Assembly: GCA_910579275.1 (NCBI GenBank)
Contig: CAJTTO010000009.1
Location: 30,415-94,414 of the forward strand
Length of the DNA stretch: 64,000 nucleotides
Origin: an uncultured Lachnospiraceae bacterium
Lineage (GTDB): Bacteria; Bacillota; Clostridia; Lachnospirales; Lachnospiraceae
Reading direction: 5' to 3'
Shown in pieces: positions 1 through 8,660 of this stretch (position 1 is its first letter; every line of letters starts with the position of its first letter). The position numbers were made by a program, and so were the translations under genes. Under the pieces are notes generated by a model. It was not told where the DNA came from. It made no database searches and saw nothing but the letters and a program-made list of their open reading frames with translations.

Positions 1-897
1 CTTTATAGCGATCATGTGGCAATAAAGAAGTATGTTGGTACGGCAGCGACTCTTGATATTCCGGATACGATAGACGGGCAGCCGGTTACTGAGATACGAG
101 ATTCGGCATTTGCAAGTTCCAAGACGCTTGTCCGGATATCTGTTCCTGACAGCGTGACAAAACTTGGAAAAAATGTATTCAAAAGCTCCGAACTTCTTGT
201 GGATGTCAATCTTCCGGATATGTTGACCGAGATGGGAGAAGGGATTTTTGACGGATGTTCAAAACTTGCGCGGATTACAATACCCGACGGGGTTACCAAG
301 ATTGGCAAAAAGGCATTTAATGAGTGTACGGATCTTCGGGCTGTGAAACTGACAAATGATATTGAAATCATTGAGGAGCAGGCTTTTAACAATTGTGCCA
401 AGATGGAAATGACAAAGCTTCCGTCCTCCTTAAAAAGGGTGGAGAAGGAAGCGTTTAATGAATGCGCGGCGATGGCATTGGCGAAATGGCCAAGCGACTT
501 GGAAGTCATTGGAGAGAGTGCTTTTGCAGGCTGTACGGCAATTACGGATGTCAAGCTATCGGGTACGATGCGGACAATGATGGAAAGCGCCTTCTCCGGC
601 TGTACCGGTATTAAGACACTTGACATCAGGTCTGGAATAGAGTCGATACCGGAGAGTGCCTTTGCAGGTTGTACCGGTATCACGGATTTGGCGCTGCCAA
701 AGTCGATTATCAGTATTGGTGACAGTGCATTCAGCGGCTGCTCAGCGCTTGCAAGCGTCGAGATTCCCAAAAACACGCTCAGCATTGGCGCGTCGGCTTT
801 TGCAGGCTGTACATTCACAGAAGTAACAATTAATTCCAAGTGTTCTTATCAGGCAAGCTCATTCCCATTTGAGATAACTGATAAAAATTACTACTAA
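1..897 (+). CDS. BspA-type leucine-rich-repeat surface protein, 5' end outside window
   Basis: The reading frame is open from the first base, so the true start and any signal peptide lie upstream; GTG at 16 is simply the first possible start. About 293 codons are visible. They consist of tandem LRR_5 (Treponema/BspA-like) units of roughly 23 residues with a recurring S-A-F-x-G-C-T/S core followed by an I/L-P-x-x-x-x-x-I-G segment. The family forms solenoids on secreted or surface proteins of Clostridia and often mediates adhesion. The C-terminus ends in a short non-repeat tail (ITDKNYY) with no anchor, so any attachment domain would have to be N-terminal. The downstream secreted SH3 gene begins 22 nt later and may be cotranscribed. 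Family is secure; function is not. Confidence 0.85.
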   Translation, partial: LYSDHVAIKKYVGTAATLDIPDTIDGQPVTEIRDSAFASSKTLVRISVPDSVTKLGKNVFKSSELLVDVNLPDMLTEMGEGIFDGCSKLARITIPDGVTKIGKKAFNECTDLRAVKLTNDIEIIEEQAFNNCAKMEMTKLPSSLKRVEKEAFNECAAMALAKWPSDLEVIGESAFAGCTAITDVKLSGTMRTMMESAFSGCTGIKTLDIRSGIESIPESAFAGCTGITDLALPKSIISIGDSAFSGCSALASVEIPKNTLSIGASAFAGCTFTEVTINSKCSYQASSFPFEITDKNYY

Positions 898-919
898 GAT
901 ATCCGCAGGGGGTGAATCA

Positions 920-1864
920 ATGCGAATAGGATTTCGGAAAAAAGCCGCAGCTATCCTGATGTCCGCAGCAGTATTATTTACAGCTGTGAGTGCGGATATG
1001 GTGGCATATGCCAAAGGACCGACTTATACGGCAATGCAGGATGTGTATTACACAAAGGATAACTGTGTCGTATATGCGGAACCGACATACACATCGGCAG
1101 TGCTGACGACAATAGGCGCGAATATTCCGGTACAGGTGGTCGGCGCGTATTCCAACGGATGGTACCGTATTAACATAGGTGTTATCTGCTATGTTAAGAT
1201 GGACTCGGTCACTTCGGCAGGTGCAATCGGTATTAAAAACAATGCGGATAAGCAGATAGCGGATGCGCAGAGGACTGCTGCCGAACTGGGATATGAATTT
1301 GTGTATCTCACCTTAAATAAGCAAAAAATCATCAAGAAAGATATTTACAACAGTTATGTAGGGCAAAAAGTGATACTGTATGCCAAGATAGACGATGAGC
1401 TGGGTGTTTCCTTTAAGATGCTTTATGAGGATAAAATAAAGACGGATATCGACCTTAATATGACAAAGACTTCCTCGGTCAACAAATTCGGAGACAGGAC
1501 AGTGCAGTTTATGTTTAACAATGACATGGAGCTAAAAGGGCAGATTGCGATTTTTCAGTTTAAGACAGGGTTTGACAAGGCAGTTGACATTTATCCGTCT
1601 GATGTGGACACGGGTGATTTTGTGATGATGAATACATATTACACGGAATTCAGTGAATTTGCCTATGCACCGGTCACACAGGTTGCGGATATTATGATTG
1701 TTGAGGCAGAGATACCAAATTCTTTGACGGATACACAGCGCAATATCATGGCAGATCACAGGAAGGGGATTAAGTACCAGTGTGACGATACGAGCGAGTA
1801 CCGCAGTGATGTTGTTCACGGAAAGCTCCGCAAAGACACAGAATATGTAGACTATAATTATTAA
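920..1864 (+). CDS. secreted SH3-domain protein of unknown function
   Basis: A 314-aa protein with a clear N-terminal signal peptide: basic MRIGFRKK, hydrophobic AAAILMSAAVLFTAV, and a likely A-Y-A cleavage near residue 31. Residues about 45-95 look like a bacterial SH3 (SH3b) domain (VYAEP... then G-W-Y-R-I...), a fold used to bind cell wall. The rest, about 100-314, is not recognised and has no catalytic motif I can name. The start is supported by AGGGGGTGA 5 nt upstream of ATG. It follows the LRR gene by 22 nt and ends at a hairpin terminator. A role at the cell envelope is inferred only from export and the SH3 fold. Confidence 0.75.
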   Translation: MRIGFRKKAAAILMSAAVLFTAVSADMVAYAKGPTYTAMQDVYYTKDNCVVYAEPTYTSAVLTTIGANIPVQVVGAYSNGWYRINIGVICYVKMDSVTSAGAIGIKNNADKQIADAQRTAAELGYEFVYLTLNKQKIIKKDIYNSYVGQKVILYAKIDDELGVSFKMLYEDKIKTDIDLNMTKTSSVNKFGDRTVQFMFNNDMELKGQIAIFQFKTGFDKAVDIYPSDVDTGDFVMMNTYYTEFSEFAYAPVTQVADIMIVEAEIPNSLTDTQRNIMADHRKGIKYQCDDTSEYRSDVVHGKLRKDTEYVDYNY

Positions 1865-1872
1865 AACAGATT

Positions 1873-1914
1873 AAAAAGAAAGGATAGGATTAAGTAATCT
1901 TATGCTTTCTTTTT
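1873..1914 (+). terminator. Rho-independent terminator after the SH3 gene
   Basis: AAAAAGAAAG (1873-1882) pairs with CTTTCTTTTT (1905-1914) around a 22-nt loop that itself contains TAAG/CTTA. The 3' arm is the T-run. It separates the secreted-protein genes from the ABC operon. Confidence 0.6.
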
Positions 1915-1923
1915 ATATTTTGG

Positions 1924-1952
1924 TTGAAACTTTAGTTAAGGTATGTTATTAT
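1924..1952 (+). promoter_or_regulatory. sigma-A-type promoter for the ABC exporter operon
   Basis: TTGAAA (1924-1929), 17-nt spacer, TATTAT (1947-1952). It lies 96 nt before the ATPase gene and upstream of the inverted repeat at 1967. Confidence 0.55.
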
Positions 1953-1966
1953 TTTTTTGTAAAGCG

Positions 1967-2001
1967 TATTAACTGTATTAATTCAAATGATACAGTTAAT
2001 A
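1967..2001. repeat. perfect 12-bp inverted repeat in the ABC operon leader
   Basis: TATTAACTGTAT (1967-1978) and its exact complement ATACAGTTAATA (1990-2001) are separated by 11 nt. There is no T-run, so it is not a terminator. It begins about 14 nt after the predicted -10 box and therefore sits around or just after the start of transcription, where a repressor site would block the exporter operon; an mRNA-stabilising hairpin is the alternative. Confidence 0.6.
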
Positions 2002-2047
2002 ATGAGTGAAAACGAATCATAGAATGAATAGCGTATAGGGGGCCGAA

Positions 2048-2827
2048 ATGTCAGAAACGGTTAAGAAAAAGACGGAACCGGTCATTACAGTTAAGAATTT
2101 GTATAAGGTATACCGCATTGGTGAGAACAGGGTGCGTGCGCTCAACGGTGTAAGTTTTAGCATCAACCGCGGTGAGTTTTGTGCAATTGTAGGAACTTCC
2201 GGTTCAGGAAAATCAACACTTCTAAATATGCTTGCAGGGCTTGAAAAGCCGACAAAGGGTGAGATTATTATTGCAGGTGAGCATATGGAAACAAAAAATG
2301 AGAACCAGCTGGTCCGGTTCCGGAGAGAGCACATTGGGTTTATCTTCCAGTCATTTAACCTGATGGGTACAATGGATGCGGTGGAGAATGTAGCACTCCC
2401 GCTCACTTTTCAGGGTGTGCCGAAGAAGGAGCGCACAAGGCGGGCAAAGAAGATGGTACATATGGTAGGGCTGGACAAATACTGGGATCACCGTCCCAAC
2501 CAGATGTCTGGCGGTCAGCAGCAGCGAGTCGGCGTTGCAAGGGCGCTTGTGGTAAATCCGGAAATTATCTTTGCAGACGAACCGACCGGAAATCTTGACT
2601 CAAATACATCAAGAGAAATCATGAACCTGATGCAGAATGTCGTGCGGGAACAGAAACGGACACTGATTATGGTTACACATGACAATACACTTGCAAATTT
2701 TGCCGACAAGATTATCCGTATCGTGGACGGTAAGATTGTAGACATGATAGATAATACACAAAATGCAAATGCAGCCAGTCCTGAAATAAAAGAAGATCAT
2801 GCGGCTGATGTAAAAACAGGAGAATAG
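2048..2827 (+). CDS. ABC transporter ATP-binding protein, MacB/LolD-like
   Basis: A 259-aa cytoplasmic ATPase that powers the FtsX-type permease at 4549. Visible motifs: Walker A GTSGSGKST near residue 50, Q-loop (IFQSFNL), signature MSGGQQQR, Walker B IIFADEPTGNLDS and the H-loop VTHD. The GNLDS and LNMLAGLE wording is typical of the LolD/MacB (antimicrobial and lipoprotein exporter) ATPases. The C-terminal 25 residues after the core are acidic and variable. The stop codon directly abuts the next open frame, so the three genes 2048-5931 form a tight operon. The substrate cannot be told from sequence. Confidence 0.92.
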   Translation: MSETVKKKTEPVITVKNLYKVYRIGENRVRALNGVSFSINRGEFCAIVGTSGSGKSTLLNMLAGLEKPTKGEIIIAGEHMETKNENQLVRFRREHIGFIFQSFNLMGTMDAVENVALPLTFQGVPKKERTRRAKKMVHMVGLDKYWDHRPNQMSGGQQQRVGVARALVVNPEIIFADEPTGNLDSNTSREIMNLMQNVVREQKRTLIMVTHDNTLANFADKIIRIVDGKIVDMIDNTQNANAASPEIKEDHAADVKTGE

Positions 2828-2851
2828 ATGCTGAAAGGAGCAGGGAGTGAA

Positions 2852-4549
2852 ATGAAAAGGATCAAACAAGTACTAATTATGATACTGATGACAGTGTTGC
2901 TGTGCGGAAATACACTGACAGTATTTGCAGAGCCAGATGATGATGGCTCTGACAACAATAACAATTATGGAAGTCCGAGTGACCAGTATGCTTCGGATGA
3001 GTGGAAGGATCAGATAAGGGGAGAGTTAAACCGCTTTTATAGTGATTTAAAGCTTCGTTACAATATGACAGACGAGAAGCTGCGGCGAATGGATAAGATT
3101 TATAACAGTGCAATGACTTACATGAAAAATGCTGCACTTACCATGTCAGAGCTTACAAGCTATGAGTCCGAGATTGAAGGCTATTTAAGTGAAATCGCAA
3201 AAGAGAACACGACAGGTACGGAAAAGTTTCTGATGCTTTCCAATGAGGTGCCTATCACAGATGCGAAGTTCGGGGAACAGACTTTTGTCGTACTTTCACT
3301 GATTAACCTTGGAAAGACAGATATCACGGATGTCGTATTGACACCGACTGTCTCAAACGATAAGACGAAATGGCCGTTTGACATCAATCAGGCATACGAC
3401 GCGCAGACAATTCAGATTATACAGGCTTCAGATGATACAGTGGATGCGTTTAACAAGCGAATGGATATCGGATGGTATTTTAACGTCAGAAGCGATGTGC
3501 TGACGGGCTGTTATCCGCTTCCCTTCCACGCAACCTATTACCAGAATGGAACGCTTGTGGAAACGGATATCACGACATATATCAATATCAAGGGAGCAAA
3601 TCCCAACAAGACATTGATAGAAGATCCCAACAAGCAGACTTCAAACCCGCGTATTATTGTAACAGGCTACAAGACTGAGCCGGAAGTGGTTTATGCAGGT
3701 TCCGTTTTTAAGCTCTCTGTAAGTGTTAAAAATACTTCTAAACGTACTGCTGTGGAAAACGTACTTTTTAATCTGGAAGCAACGGTCGAAGGAAAGGATG
3801 CGGATGCCACCTATTCGGCATTTTTGCCGACATCAGGTTCCAGCTCTGTGTACACGGAGCGCATATCGCCGGGTGAGACATATGATATGAGCATTGAAAT
3901 GGAGGCAAAATCCGACTTGTCCCAAAAACCGTATGTGCTTACAGTAAATATGAAGTATGATACGGATGAGCAGATAAACCTGTCGGATGTCGCGCATGTA
4001 TCTGTGCCGATTAAGCAGGAGGCAAAGATTGATACCGGTTCAGCGGAAATTATACCGGAATCCATTCCGGTAGGCGACCAGTCAAATGTTATGTTCAGCG
4101 TATTTAATACCGGTAAGACGACACTTTATAATGTCAAGGTTACATATGAAAGTGAAACAGTAGAGAGTGGAATTACCTACCTTGGAAATGTAGCGCCGGG
4201 TGCGACCCAGAATGTGGATTCCATGCTGACAGGTATTGCACCCGATACCGGGGAAGGTATTGTCAAGGCAGTCATCACCTATGAGGATGAGGCCGGAAAT
4301 GAGACACGTTTTGAGAAAGATTTGAATTTACTGGTATATGAGATGAATTTTGATGAAGGCATGCAGGATATTCCGATGGAGCCAATAGAGGAAGAACCAC
4401 AGAAAAAAGGACTTCCAATCGCTGCGCTGATTGGTATCGGCGTGGGCGTGATAGCGGTTATTGTAATCGTGGTAGTGATTATCTCTAAAAAGAAAAAAGC
4501 AAAGAAACACAAAGAGGACATGGATTTGTTAGACGGGGATGATGTATAA
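2852..4549 (+). CDS. exported, C-terminally anchored CARDB-like accessory protein of the ABC exporter
   Basis: About 565 aa. ATG 2852 is preferred over in-frame ATG 2828 because AAAGGAG-CAGGGAG lies just before it and it opens directly on a signal peptide (MKRIKQV then a hydrophobic stretch ending VFA). The extracellular part contains a short helical segment (about 30-120) and then repeated beta-rich domains resembling CARDB/COG1361 S-layer-type modules (for example around LSVSVKNTSKRTAVENV and VMFSVFNTGKTTLYNV). Near the C-terminus there is one strong transmembrane helix (AALIGIGVGVIAVIVIVVVI) followed by a lysine-rich cytoplasmic tail. It sits between ATPase and permease and overlaps the permease start by 1 nt, so an extracytoplasmic partner in the exporter is inferred. 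Confidence 0.8.
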   Translation: MKRIKQVLIMILMTVLLCGNTLTVFAEPDDDGSDNNNNYGSPSDQYASDEWKDQIRGELNRFYSDLKLRYNMTDEKLRRMDKIYNSAMTYMKNAALTMSELTSYESEIEGYLSEIAKENTTGTEKFLMLSNEVPITDAKFGEQTFVVLSLINLGKTDITDVVLTPTVSNDKTKWPFDINQAYDAQTIQIIQASDDTVDAFNKRMDIGWYFNVRSDVLTGCYPLPFHATYYQNGTLVETDITTYINIKGANPNKTLIEDPNKQTSNPRIIVTGYKTEPEVVYAGSVFKLSVSVKNTSKRTAVENVLFNLEATVEGKDADATYSAFLPTSGSSSVYTERISPGETYDMSIEMEAKSDLSQKPYVLTVNMKYDTDEQINLSDVAHVSVPIKQEAKIDTGSAEIIPESIPVGDQSNVMFSVFNTGKTTLYNVKVTYESETVESGITYLGNVAPGATQNVDSMLTGIAPDTGEGIVKAVITYEDEAGNETRFEKDLNLLVYEMNFDEGMQDIPMEPIEEEPQKKGLPIAALIGIGVGVIAVIVIVVVIISKKKKAKKHKEDMDLLDGDDV

Positions 4550-5931
4550 TGAAATTCTTTGATTTATTGCGTATGAGCATTTCCAATCTGTGGAAACGAA
4601 AGCTTCGTACAGTGCTGACTGTTCTCGGTGTTGTCATCGGTATTACTTCTATTGTCGTCATGGTTGCGCTTGGCAACGGACTGAAAGAGTCCATGCTGGA
4701 AAATTATGCAAATTACAGTTCCATGACGCAGATACAGATTAGTTCCGGGGGCGGTTTCTTTGCATCAAACAGTGACGGAGCGACGCAGCAGGAGGAAAAA
4801 AGGCTGGATGACTCTTTCATTCAGGAGCTTCTTGCCATGGAGCACGTAAAGGAAGTCTTCCCTAGGCTGAATGTATCTGCAATTGTGAAAGCCGGAAAAT
4901 ATTCAGGCTATCTCGATATAAACGGTATAACACAAGGGGAGTTTCAGACCTTGGATATTCCAATTGCCAAGGGAAAACTTCCGGATTCTGACACGGACTT
5001 AAAGTTTTTCTACGGAAATAATGTGCTGACTAATTTTTATATTGAAAAAACACACACGTACACTTTCTGGGAGACGGGTGAGGCTCCGGACATTGACCTG
5101 ATGGAGGATTCGCTGTTTATCATTTTTGATACGGATGCATACTGGAATTCTCAGGGCGGCGGCTCTGATGACGGAACGCCTGTTAAGCAGCCAAAAAAGT
5201 ATCTGATTGAAGCGTGCGGCCTGATGGAAGGGGAACTCGGGGAGTGGACAAACAACAATAGCCAGAGTGTGCTTTGTGACATTGACGCATTAAAAACAGA
5301 GTTGAAGCGTGTTTTTAAGAAGAATCCGATTCCGGGACAGCCCACCAGAAAAAACGGAAAGCCTTATAATGAGCTTTTTTATTCGCAGATTATTGTACAG
5401 GTTGATGACATGGCTAATGTGACACCGCTGACAAATACGCTGAAGGATATGGGCTATGATGCGTACAGCTCGGCGGAGTGGATTCAGCAGGAGCTTGACA
5501 GCATGAATATGATACAGGCAGTGCTCGGTGCAATTGGTGCAGTTGCCATGCTGGTAGCGGCAATCAGTATCACGAATACCATGATGATGTCCATTTATGA
5601 GCGAACGAAGGAAATCGGTGTCATGAAAGTAATCGGATGCGATATCCGTAACATCCAGAGTCTCTTTCTCATGGAGGCAGGCTTTATCGGCTTTATCGGT
5701 GGTGTGATTGGAGTTGGTTTTAGTTTTATGCTGAGTTTTGGCATCAATGGGCTGATGGCGTCAAGCGGCGCCGGGGAGAACATGGGTATAGCAGGCGCCA
5801 TCTGCCGGATTCCGATATGGCTCTGTCCGCTGGCAATATTGTTTGCCATTTTAATCGGCATGATAGCAGGCTTTATTCCGTCACTCAGGGCGATGCGCCT
5901 AAGTCCGCTTGCGGCGATTCGAAACGAATAA
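4549..5931 (+). CDS. FtsX/MacB-type ABC transporter permease
   Basis: 460 aa with the MacB arrangement: an N-terminal helix after the conserved W-K-R-K-L-R-T motif (residues about 14-45), a long extracytoplasmic MacB-PCD region (about 50-310), and three C-terminal helices (AVLGAIGAVAMLVAAISI, the GFIGFIGGVIGVGFSF region, and LAILFAILIGMIAGF). The sequence ERTKEIGVMKVIGC and the terminal R-L-S-P-L-A-A-I-R are family hallmarks. ATG overlaps the upstream stop by one base (TAATG), implying translational coupling. Such systems export peptides or lipoproteins or act as mechanotransmitters; the cargo is unknown here. Confidence 0.92.
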   Translation: MKFFDLLRMSISNLWKRKLRTVLTVLGVVIGITSIVVMVALGNGLKESMLENYANYSSMTQIQISSGGGFFASNSDGATQQEEKRLDDSFIQELLAMEHVKEVFPRLNVSAIVKAGKYSGYLDINGITQGEFQTLDIPIAKGKLPDSDTDLKFFYGNNVLTNFYIEKTHTYTFWETGEAPDIDLMEDSLFIIFDTDAYWNSQGGGSDDGTPVKQPKKYLIEACGLMEGELGEWTNNNSQSVLCDIDALKTELKRVFKKNPIPGQPTRKNGKPYNELFYSQIIVQVDDMANVTPLTNTLKDMGYDAYSSAEWIQQELDSMNMIQAVLGAIGAVAMLVAAISITNTMMMSIYERTKEIGVMKVIGCDIRNIQSLFLMEAGFIGFIGGVIGVGFSFMLSFGINGLMASSGAGENMGIAGAICRIPIWLCPLAILFAILIGMIAGFIPSLRAMRLSPLAAIRNE

Positions 5932-6073
5932 AGTCTTAAATAGCGTTACATGTTTTTGGCGGTCTGCTATGATGATATCAACGTTGAATGAAAGGTCATA
6001 CTATCAAGTCTGGGTGTAAACATTACAGAATTAGACAGGATAAAAGCATAACGGATAAATTTTGAAACAAGGG

Positions 6074-6098
6074 GCTTCTCAAAAAGAGAAGTCTTTTT
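6074..6098 (+). terminator. short terminator before the subtilisin gene
   Basis: GCTTCTC, AAAAA loop, GAGAAGT, then CTTTTTG. It closes the ABC operon about 140 nt after its stop. It lies inside the longest open frame of the protease, which argues that the protease starts downstream of it. Confidence 0.5.
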
Positions 6099-6166
6099 GT
6101 GTACACGAAGTCGTTTCCATTCATATATTAATATCAAGTTGCAACAGATATGTGCGGGGAATGGAA

Positions 6167-7135
6167 ATGGACAGAGTGCGCAGAATGATTGGCTGCGACA
6201 GCAGAGAAGTAAGGCCGTATACGGGCAGGGGCGTTTATGTGGGCGTTTTGGACAGCGGAGTGGCAGCGCACCCGGACTTGCGGGGCAGAATAGCTGCGTT
6301 TAAGGATTTTACGTCAAGGGATTTTGCAACAAGAAGTTTCGCGTCAAGAAGAATGTATTATGATGATAATGGGCATGGAACACATGTTTGTGGCGTGTTG
6401 GGAGGAAACGGTGCTGTCTCAAGGGGAAAGTATAGGGGGATAGCCCCTGAATGCACGCTGATTTGCGGGAAGGTTCTGGACAAAAAGGGTGGGGGCAGCC
6501 TGAAAAATCTGATAAGCGGCCTGTTCTGGATCACAGAGATGGCTAAGTCTTATCCAATAAGGGTGCTGAATATATCAATCGAGATGGAATCGGAGGAGAA
6601 TATTGACAGGGATGACTGGGAGCAGTTTAAAAAACAGATACAGTATCTGTGGAATAACAATATTATCATTGTCGCGGCGGCGGGGAACAAAGGGCCAAAT
6701 CCCATGACGCTGTCGCCAATAGGGGAGTGCGGCGGGTGTGTATGTGTAGGATGCCATGATGGAGACTATCAGGGAAGCGGCGGCAGACTTTGCAATGAGT
6801 ATTCCAGCAGAGGCCCCGGAAAGGATCTGACAATCATGAATATGATAAACAGGAATCCGTTAAAAAAACCCGACATTGTAGCTCCGGGTACAGATATTGT
6901 GTCCTGTAACTCCCGATATATAACGTCTCCCTACATCGCGAAAAGCGGAACATCCATGTCAGCGCCTATCGTGAGCGGCGCGTGTGCTCTGTGCCTGCAG
7001 AAATACCCATATATGACGAACCGTGAACTCAGAAGACTTTTGCTTGGTTCTGCCATTGATTTGGGACAGAGCTGGAGTGTGCAAGGAGCGGGAATGCTGC
7101 GGATTGATAAACTGCTTGCCCAGGCTGTGGTATAA
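6167..7135 (+). CDS. S8 family serine peptidase, intracellular AprX-like
   Basis: About 322 aa counted from ATG 6167 (GGGGA 6 nt upstream); ATG 6161 is also possible, whereas the TTG at 6062 lies ahead of a terminator hairpin. The full catalytic triad is visible: Asp29 in VLDSG, His70 in NGHGTHVCG, Ser263 in SGTSMSAP, plus the oxyanion Asn in AAAGNKGP. Motifs GIAPE and KPDIVAPG match the AprX-like group of subtilisins. There is no signal peptide and no recognisable propeptide, so the enzyme is probably cytoplasmic. An unusual Thr/Ser/Arg/Phe-rich loop (SRDFATRSFASRR) lies between Asp and His. No neighbour suggests a specific substrate. Confidence 0.9.
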   Translation: MDRVRRMIGCDSREVRPYTGRGVYVGVLDSGVAAHPDLRGRIAAFKDFTSRDFATRSFASRRMYYDDNGHGTHVCGVLGGNGAVSRGKYRGIAPECTLICGKVLDKKGGGSLKNLISGLFWITEMAKSYPIRVLNISIEMESEENIDRDDWEQFKKQIQYLWNNNIIIVAAAGNKGPNPMTLSPIGECGGCVCVGCHDGDYQGSGGRLCNEYSSRGPGKDLTIMNMINRNPLKKPDIVAPGTDIVSCNSRYITSPYIAKSGTSMSAPIVSGACALCLQKYPYMTNRELRRLLLGSAIDLGQSWSVQGAGMLRIDKLLAQAVV

Positions 7136-7151
7136 AATGTAAGAATTTTTA

Positions 7152-7186
7152 TTGACATCGCATGTATGATTGTATACAATAATACA
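7152..7186 (+). promoter_or_regulatory. promoter of the citrate/isocitrate operon overlapped by a GntR-type operator
   Basis: TTGACA (7152-7157), 17-nt spacer, TACAAT (7175-7180). The -10 box is part of the perfect palindrome ATTGTATACAAT (7169-7180), extended to a 24-bp inverted repeat with one mismatch over 7163-7186. TTGTATACAA-like palindromes are typical of GntR/FCD regulators, and such a regulator is encoded two genes along at 8661, so autoregulation of the operon is likely. A repressor bound here would occlude the -10 box. Confidence 0.75.
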
Positions 7187-7227
7187 CAGATACAAAAAGA
7201 GAATTGATAAGTGCGGAGGAAGATGTT

Positions 7228-8646
7228 ATGGAGAACAATAACGGATATTTTGAGAACCGACCGATAAGCATGAATCGTAAAAACAATCTCTTAGAGATTG
7301 AGGAGCATATGTACCAGCTTCAGGATGTAGAGAAACCAAATGCATTTCGCAATATGTTTCCATATGATGAGGTACCAAAGATTCCTTTTAATGACAGGGT
7401 AGTGCCGCATAATATGCCCAGGGATATTTGGATTACGGACACTACATTTAGGGACGGTCAGCAGTCGAGGGCGCCGTACAGTACGGAACAGATTGTCACG
7501 ATTTATGATTATCTGCATAAGCTTGGCGGACCAAACGGCATGATCCGGCAAAGTGAATTTTTCCTGTACAGCCAGAAAGACAGGGATGCCGTATATAAAT
7601 GTATGGAACGCGGCTACCAGTTTCCGGAGGTGACCTCATGGATTCGGGCGAGCAAAGAAGATTTTAAGCTGGTAAAAGAAATCGGCATGAAACAGACGGG
7701 TATTCTTGTAAGCTGTTCGGATTATCACATTTTCCTTAAGCTAAAGATGACAAGACGTCAGGCGATGGAGCATTATCTGTCCGTAGTAAAGGAGTGCCTT
7801 GAGGAAGGTATCAGTGTAAGGTGCCACCTTGAGGATATCACGCGTGCGGACATTTATGGGTATGTGGTTCCGTTCTGTCAGGAACTGATGAAACTGTCGG
7901 AATCGTATAAGCTTCCGATCGTGGTGCGTGCCTGCGATACCATGGGGTACGGAGTAAACTTTGCAGGCGCGGTTATCCCGAGAAGCGTGCAGGGGATTAT
8001 CTATGCGCTCCACACACATGCGGGAGTGCCGGAAAAGTGGATTGAGTGGCATGGCCACAATGACTTTTATAAGGCGGTTACCAACTCGACAACAGCGTGG
8101 CTGTATGGCTGTTCCGGCGTCAATACATCTCTTTTTGGCATTGGGGAGCGCACGGGCAACACACCGCTTGAGGCGATGATTTTTGAGTACGCACAGCTGA
8201 AAGGCACATTAAACGGCATGGACACGACAGTCATCACAGAGCTTGCCGAATATTATGAGAAGGAAATAGGATATCATATTCCGGAAAGAACACCGTTTGT
8301 CGGCAAAAACTTTAATGTCACCCGTGCAGGAATCCACGCCGACGGCTTGTTAAAGAATGAGGAGATTTATAATATCTTTGACACGGAGAAATTCTTGAAC
8401 AGGCCGGTTCTGTGTGCCGTGTCAAACACGTCAGGACTTGCGGGAATTGCGCACTGGATTAATACATATTTTAGGTTGAAGGATGAAGAAAAAATTAGTA
8501 AGTCATCAGAACTAGTGGCTTATGTCAAGACATGGGTTGACGCAGAATATGAAAGCGGCAGGGTTACAGTCCTCACGGACGAGGAGCTTCTGGCTGTGAT
8601 AGATGAGGGCTGTAAGATGCTTGGAATATCGCTTGTGAAAGATTAA
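7228..8646 (+). CDS. probable Re-citrate synthase (isopropylmalate/homocitrate synthase family)
   Basis: About 472 aa, DRE-TIM metallolyase barrel: substrate and metal motif DTTFRDGQQS near residue 75, and the metal-binding HGHND. ATG 7228 has GCGGAGG 9 nt upstream. Automated pipelines usually call this 2-isopropylmalate synthase, but the FRDGQQS variant, the lack of a leucine-binding regulatory domain, the absence of leuBCD, and the neighbouring isocitrate dehydrogenase point to the clostridial Re-type citrate synthase (acetyl-CoA + oxaloacetate to citrate), a family known from Clostridium kluyveri. It would supply 2-oxoglutarate for glutamate through aconitase (not in the window) and Icd. 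Substrate assignment is inference. Confidence 0.68.
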   Translation: MENNNGYFENRPISMNRKNNLLEIEEHMYQLQDVEKPNAFRNMFPYDEVPKIPFNDRVVPHNMPRDIWITDTTFRDGQQSRAPYSTEQIVTIYDYLHKLGGPNGMIRQSEFFLYSQKDRDAVYKCMERGYQFPEVTSWIRASKEDFKLVKEIGMKQTGILVSCSDYHIFLKLKMTRRQAMEHYLSVVKECLEEGISVRCHLEDITRADIYGYVVPFCQELMKLSESYKLPIVVRACDTMGYGVNFAGAVIPRSVQGIIYALHTHAGVPEKWIEWHGHNDFYKAVTNSTTAWLYGCSGVNTSLFGIGERTGNTPLEAMIFEYAQLKGTLNGMDTTVITELAEYYEKEIGYHIPERTPFVGKNFNVTRAGIHADGLLKNEEIYNIFDTEKFLNRPVLCAVSNTSGLAGIAHWINTYFRLKDEEKISKSSELVAYVKTWVDAEYESGRVTVLTDEELLAVIDEGCKMLGISLVKD

Positions 8647-8660
8647 GGCAGGTGAAAGGA

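Noticed and set aside
12..839. 275-codon open frame on the - strand
   Set aside because: It mirrors the periodic LRR coding sequence of the + strand gene, has no ribosome binding site and its repeats are the reverse image of the LRR units.
7228..8646. Plain 2-isopropylmalate synthase (leuA) call
   Set aside because: No leucine-binding domain, no leu genes nearby, FRDGQQS variant and linkage to icd favour a Re-citrate synthase.
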